Shown: piece after piece, positions 62,304-64,000 of the stretch
Layout of the letters: every line of letters begins with the position of its first letter
Position numbering within the stretch: position 1 is the first letter of the stretch
Assembly (NCBI RefSeq): GCF_900091505.1
Contig: NZ_LT607409.1
Span: 1,550,001-1,614,000 of the forward strand
Length of the DNA stretch: 64,000 bases
Reading direction: 5' to 3'
Source of the DNA: Micromonospora chokoriensis
GTDB taxonomy: Bacteria > Actinomycetota > Actinomycetes > Mycobacteriales > Micromonosporaceae
Program-made: the position numbers and the translations under genes
The notes under the pieces: model-generated
The model's database searches: none
The model's input: the letters and a program-made list of their open reading frames with translations, nothing else
What the model was told of the DNA's origin: nothing

Positions 62304-63644
62304 TCAGCGGGCCCGGTGCCGGAACCGGCGGATCATCAGCGCGGCGCTGCCGAGGAGGGCGACGACGAGCACGAGGCCGATCCACAGCTGCTCCGGAGCG
62401 GACGGGTCCTGGCCACCGGCAGCCCGGGCCGTCCACCGGGTCTGCTGGTGGGGTGCGGTGAGCCCGAGCGGGTCGCTGCCGGCGCCGGCCACCGGGTCGT
62501 CGTCGGCCGAGCCGGGCGCCGGACCGAAGCCAGTCACACCCGGCGACGTCTGGTCGTCGAGCGGGTTGACGGGCACCGGCGGCACGTCGGCGGTCAGCGC
62601 GGCCACCGGATCCACCACCCCGTACCCGAAGCGGTCGTCCCGCCCGGTCGGGCCGATGTCCCGGGCGCTGGCCAGCAACCGGTTGACCACCTCACCGGCG
62701 GGCATCTGCGGAAAGCGGGACCGGACCAGCGCGGCGGTGGCCGTCACCAGTGGCGCGGCGAAGCTCGTGCCCTGCACCCGCCAGTACCCGTCGGGGGACT
62801 TCGCGCCGACCAGCCCGCTGGCGGGAGCCGTGAGCACTGTCGCCCGCCCGGTGATCGACCCGGACCACAGGTTGTCGCTGCCGCGTTCGAGGCCGGCGAC
62901 CGCGACCACACCCGGCTCACGCGCCGGGTACCACACCTTGGTGCTGGTGGACGTCGCCAGGTTGCCGGTACAGGCGATCACGACCACGTCGCGGACGAAC
63001 GCGTAGTCCAGAGCCGCGGCCAGGGCCGGGCTGTCGCCGCTGCCCCCCAGGGACAGGTTGATCACACGGGCGCCGTTGTCGACCGCCCAGCGGACCCCCT
63101 GGGCGACGATCAACGCGTCGTCGTAGCGGTTCTGCTCGTCGAGCACCCGGACCGGCAGGATACGGGCATCCGGCGCCAGGCCGACGACGCCCCGTTTGTC
63201 GTCCTTGCGGCCGGCGATCAGGCCGGCCACCGTCGTGCCGTGCCCCACCGGATCCGGGCCCGCCCCGCCCCCGGGGCCGACGAGATCCTTGCCCGGCAGC
63301 ACCTGGCCGACCAGGTCGGGATGGTTGCCGTCCACTCCGGAGTCCACCACGGCGACGGTCACGCCTCGACCGGTCGAGCTGTGCCAGGCCGTCTCGGCGC
63401 GCAACTCGTCGAGCTGCCACTGTTCGTCGCGTACCTGGTCGGTGCGGGTGACCGCGTCGCCAGGGGCGAGGGCCATCGACGCGCCGGCGAGCTGTCCGCC
63501 GTTGGTGGGCGTGGCGACGGGCACGGCCGCCGCGGTCGGGCCCACGACAGCGAGCGCCGCGGCGACACCGAGCAGCGCCCGGCCGGCCGCTCGACGGGCC
63601 GCTGACGGACCGCTGTGCCGAACCCCAGTCACATCCCCAGCCAT
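62304..63644 (-). CDS. mycP: Type VII secretion-associated serine protease (mycosin)
   Basis: A 446-residue subtilisin-type protease. A signal sequence is followed by the catalytic domain: Asp in AVVDSGVDG, His in GHGTTVAGLI, Ser in GTSFAAPLVTA. After a Pro-rich linker comes a C-terminal membrane helix (LWIGLVLVVALLGSAALMI), the standard mycosin layout. Mycosins stabilise the ESX secretion complex. The eccC homologue next to it supports the call. Confidence 0.93.
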   Translation of the reverse strand: MAGDVTGVRHSGPSAARRAAGRALLGVAAALAVVGPTAAAVPVATPTNGGQLAGASMALAPGDAVTRTDQVRDEQWQLDELRAETAWHSSTGRGVTVAVVDSGVDGNHPDLVGQVLPGKDLVGPGGGAGPDPVGHGTTVAGLIAGRKDDKRGVVGLAPDARILPVRVLDEQNRYDDALIVAQGVRWAVDNGARVINLSLGGSGDSPALAAALDYAFVRDVVVIACTGNLATSTSTKVWYPAREPGVVAVAGLERGSDNLWSGSITGRATVLTAPASGLVGAKSPDGYWRVQGTSFAAPLVTATAALVRSRFPQMPAGEVVNRLLASARDIGPTGRDDRFGYGVVDPVAALTADVPPVPVNPLDDQTSPGVTGFGPAPGSADDDPVAGAGSDPLGLTAPHQQTRWTARAAGGQDPSAPEQLWIGLVLVVALLGSAALMIRRFRHRAR

Positions 63645-63718
63645 TCATCCCGACGGAACCACGACGATCGGAGATTACCGGTTTCCTCACCTGTCACGGG
63701 AAGAACCGGCGAGTCAGG

Positions 63719-64000
63719 TCATGGTGGCGAAAGTTGTGCCAGCTGGACGAGGCGTACGCCATCCCGCCGGGTGACCAGTCGACCACGCCCCGGCGGCAGT
63801 GGGCCGGGACGCACCGGCCCGACGAGCGCCCCCTCGTCCGGGCTGCCCGCCATCACCAGACCGGCGGTGGACAACTCCCGCAGCCGCTGCACGATCGGCT
63901 CGTACTGGGCGCGGCCTGCGCCACCCGAGCGGCGGGCCAGCACCAGGTGCAACCCGACGTCGCGGGCGTGCGGCAGGTGCTCCTCCAACGCCCGCAGCGG
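63719..64000 (-). CDS. eccC: EccC-type ESX secretion ATPase, C-terminal part (5' end beyond window)
   Basis: About 93 C-terminal residues on the minus strand, stopping at 63719 and open to the window's edge. [21 protein letters not shown] and [18 protein letters not shown] followed by [20 protein letters not shown] match the last ATPase domain of EccC, the FtsK/SpoIIIE-type motor of type VII secretion. It is followed by mycosin 75 bases downstream, as in many ESX loci. Confidence 0.85.
   Translation of the reverse strand, partial: PLRALEEHLPHARDVGLHLVLARRSGGAGRAQYEPIVQRLRELSTAGLVMAGSPDEGALVGPVRPGPLPPGRGRLVTRRDGVRLVQLAQLSPP

Overview
The window is GC-rich actinobacterial chromosome. High GC, many GTG starts, actinobacterial hallmark families (a WhiB-like regulator, PASTA-type penicillin-binding protein, MarP-type protease, type VII secretion genes) and repeat types familiar from Micromonospora-like genomes suggest Micromonosporaceae. 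That family placement is my inference, not a search result. There are about 50 protein genes, one tRNA-Pro, one leader-peptide attenuator candidate and several intergenic repeat families. There is no rRNA, CRISPR array, prophage or insertion sequence.

Layout. (1) 1-6.6 kb: the 3' end of recR, then a complete oligopeptide/dipeptide-type ABC importer operon (binding lipoprotein, two permeases, two ATPases). (2) 6.6-18.5 kb: a secreted HNH nuclease and small partner, an MFS exporter, leuA with a Leu-rich leader peptide, a nitroreductase-like protein, a lipoprotein, lysC-asd (aspartate pathway), and a divergent GGDEF protein / metallophosphoesterase pair. (3) 18.5-25.5 kb: a secreted 5'-nucleotidase, a second MFS protein, a methyltransferase, tRNA-Pro(CGG), a metallophosphoesterase and a YqeY-like protein. 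(4) 25.6-34.2 kb: a conserved envelope/redox block: PASTA penicillin-binding protein, WblA/WhiB4-like regulator, two ArsA-type ATPases, DUF4177 protein, RidA, and a metallo-beta-lactamase-fold hydrolase. (5) 34.2-44.1 kb: a signalling island with a 1207-residue cyclase-ATPase-TPR protein, a frameshifted Ser/Thr kinase, an orphan amino-acid-binding lipoprotein coupled to a membrane protein, and a PadR-controlled membrane gene. (6) 44.2-53.5 kb: a seven-gene acyl-CoA catabolic operon (two acyl-CoA dehydrogenases, both subunits of a biotin-dependent acyl-CoA carboxylase, an AtuA-like protein, a DinB/mycothiol-type protein, and a TetR regulator). (7) 54.1-61.1 kb: metallophosphoesterase, crp, cbiZ-like, capA-like, then nth-tlpA-nudix-marP. 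(8) 61.1-64 kb: an intact PAP2 phosphatase with a truncated relative, then mycosin and the 3' end of eccC, the edge of an ESX/type VII locus.

The order recR, leuA, lysC, asd, metallophosphoesterase, ponA2-like, whiB4-like, two ArsA ATPases, DUF4177, ridA, MBL, crp, nth, tlpA, nudix, marP matches, from memory, the Mycobacterium tuberculosis region Rv3715c to Rv3671c. Regions 5 and 6 (about 20 kb) appear to sit between mbl and crp as an insertion relative to that order.

Functionally the window joins peptide uptake, Leu and Asp-family amino acid synthesis, cell-wall synthesis and acid/oxidative stress defence, cyclic nucleotide signalling (class III cyclase, Crp, phosphodiesterase-like proteins) and branched or terpenoid-type acyl-CoA breakdown. 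Many promoters look leaderless: a TANNNT box 6-8 bases before the start codon with no ribosome binding site. The features most worth a second look are the leuA leader, the 48-bp repeat found between genes of two unrelated operons, the kinase frameshift at 39013, the orphan binding-protein/membrane-protein pair, and the structured 680-base gap at 53453-54132.
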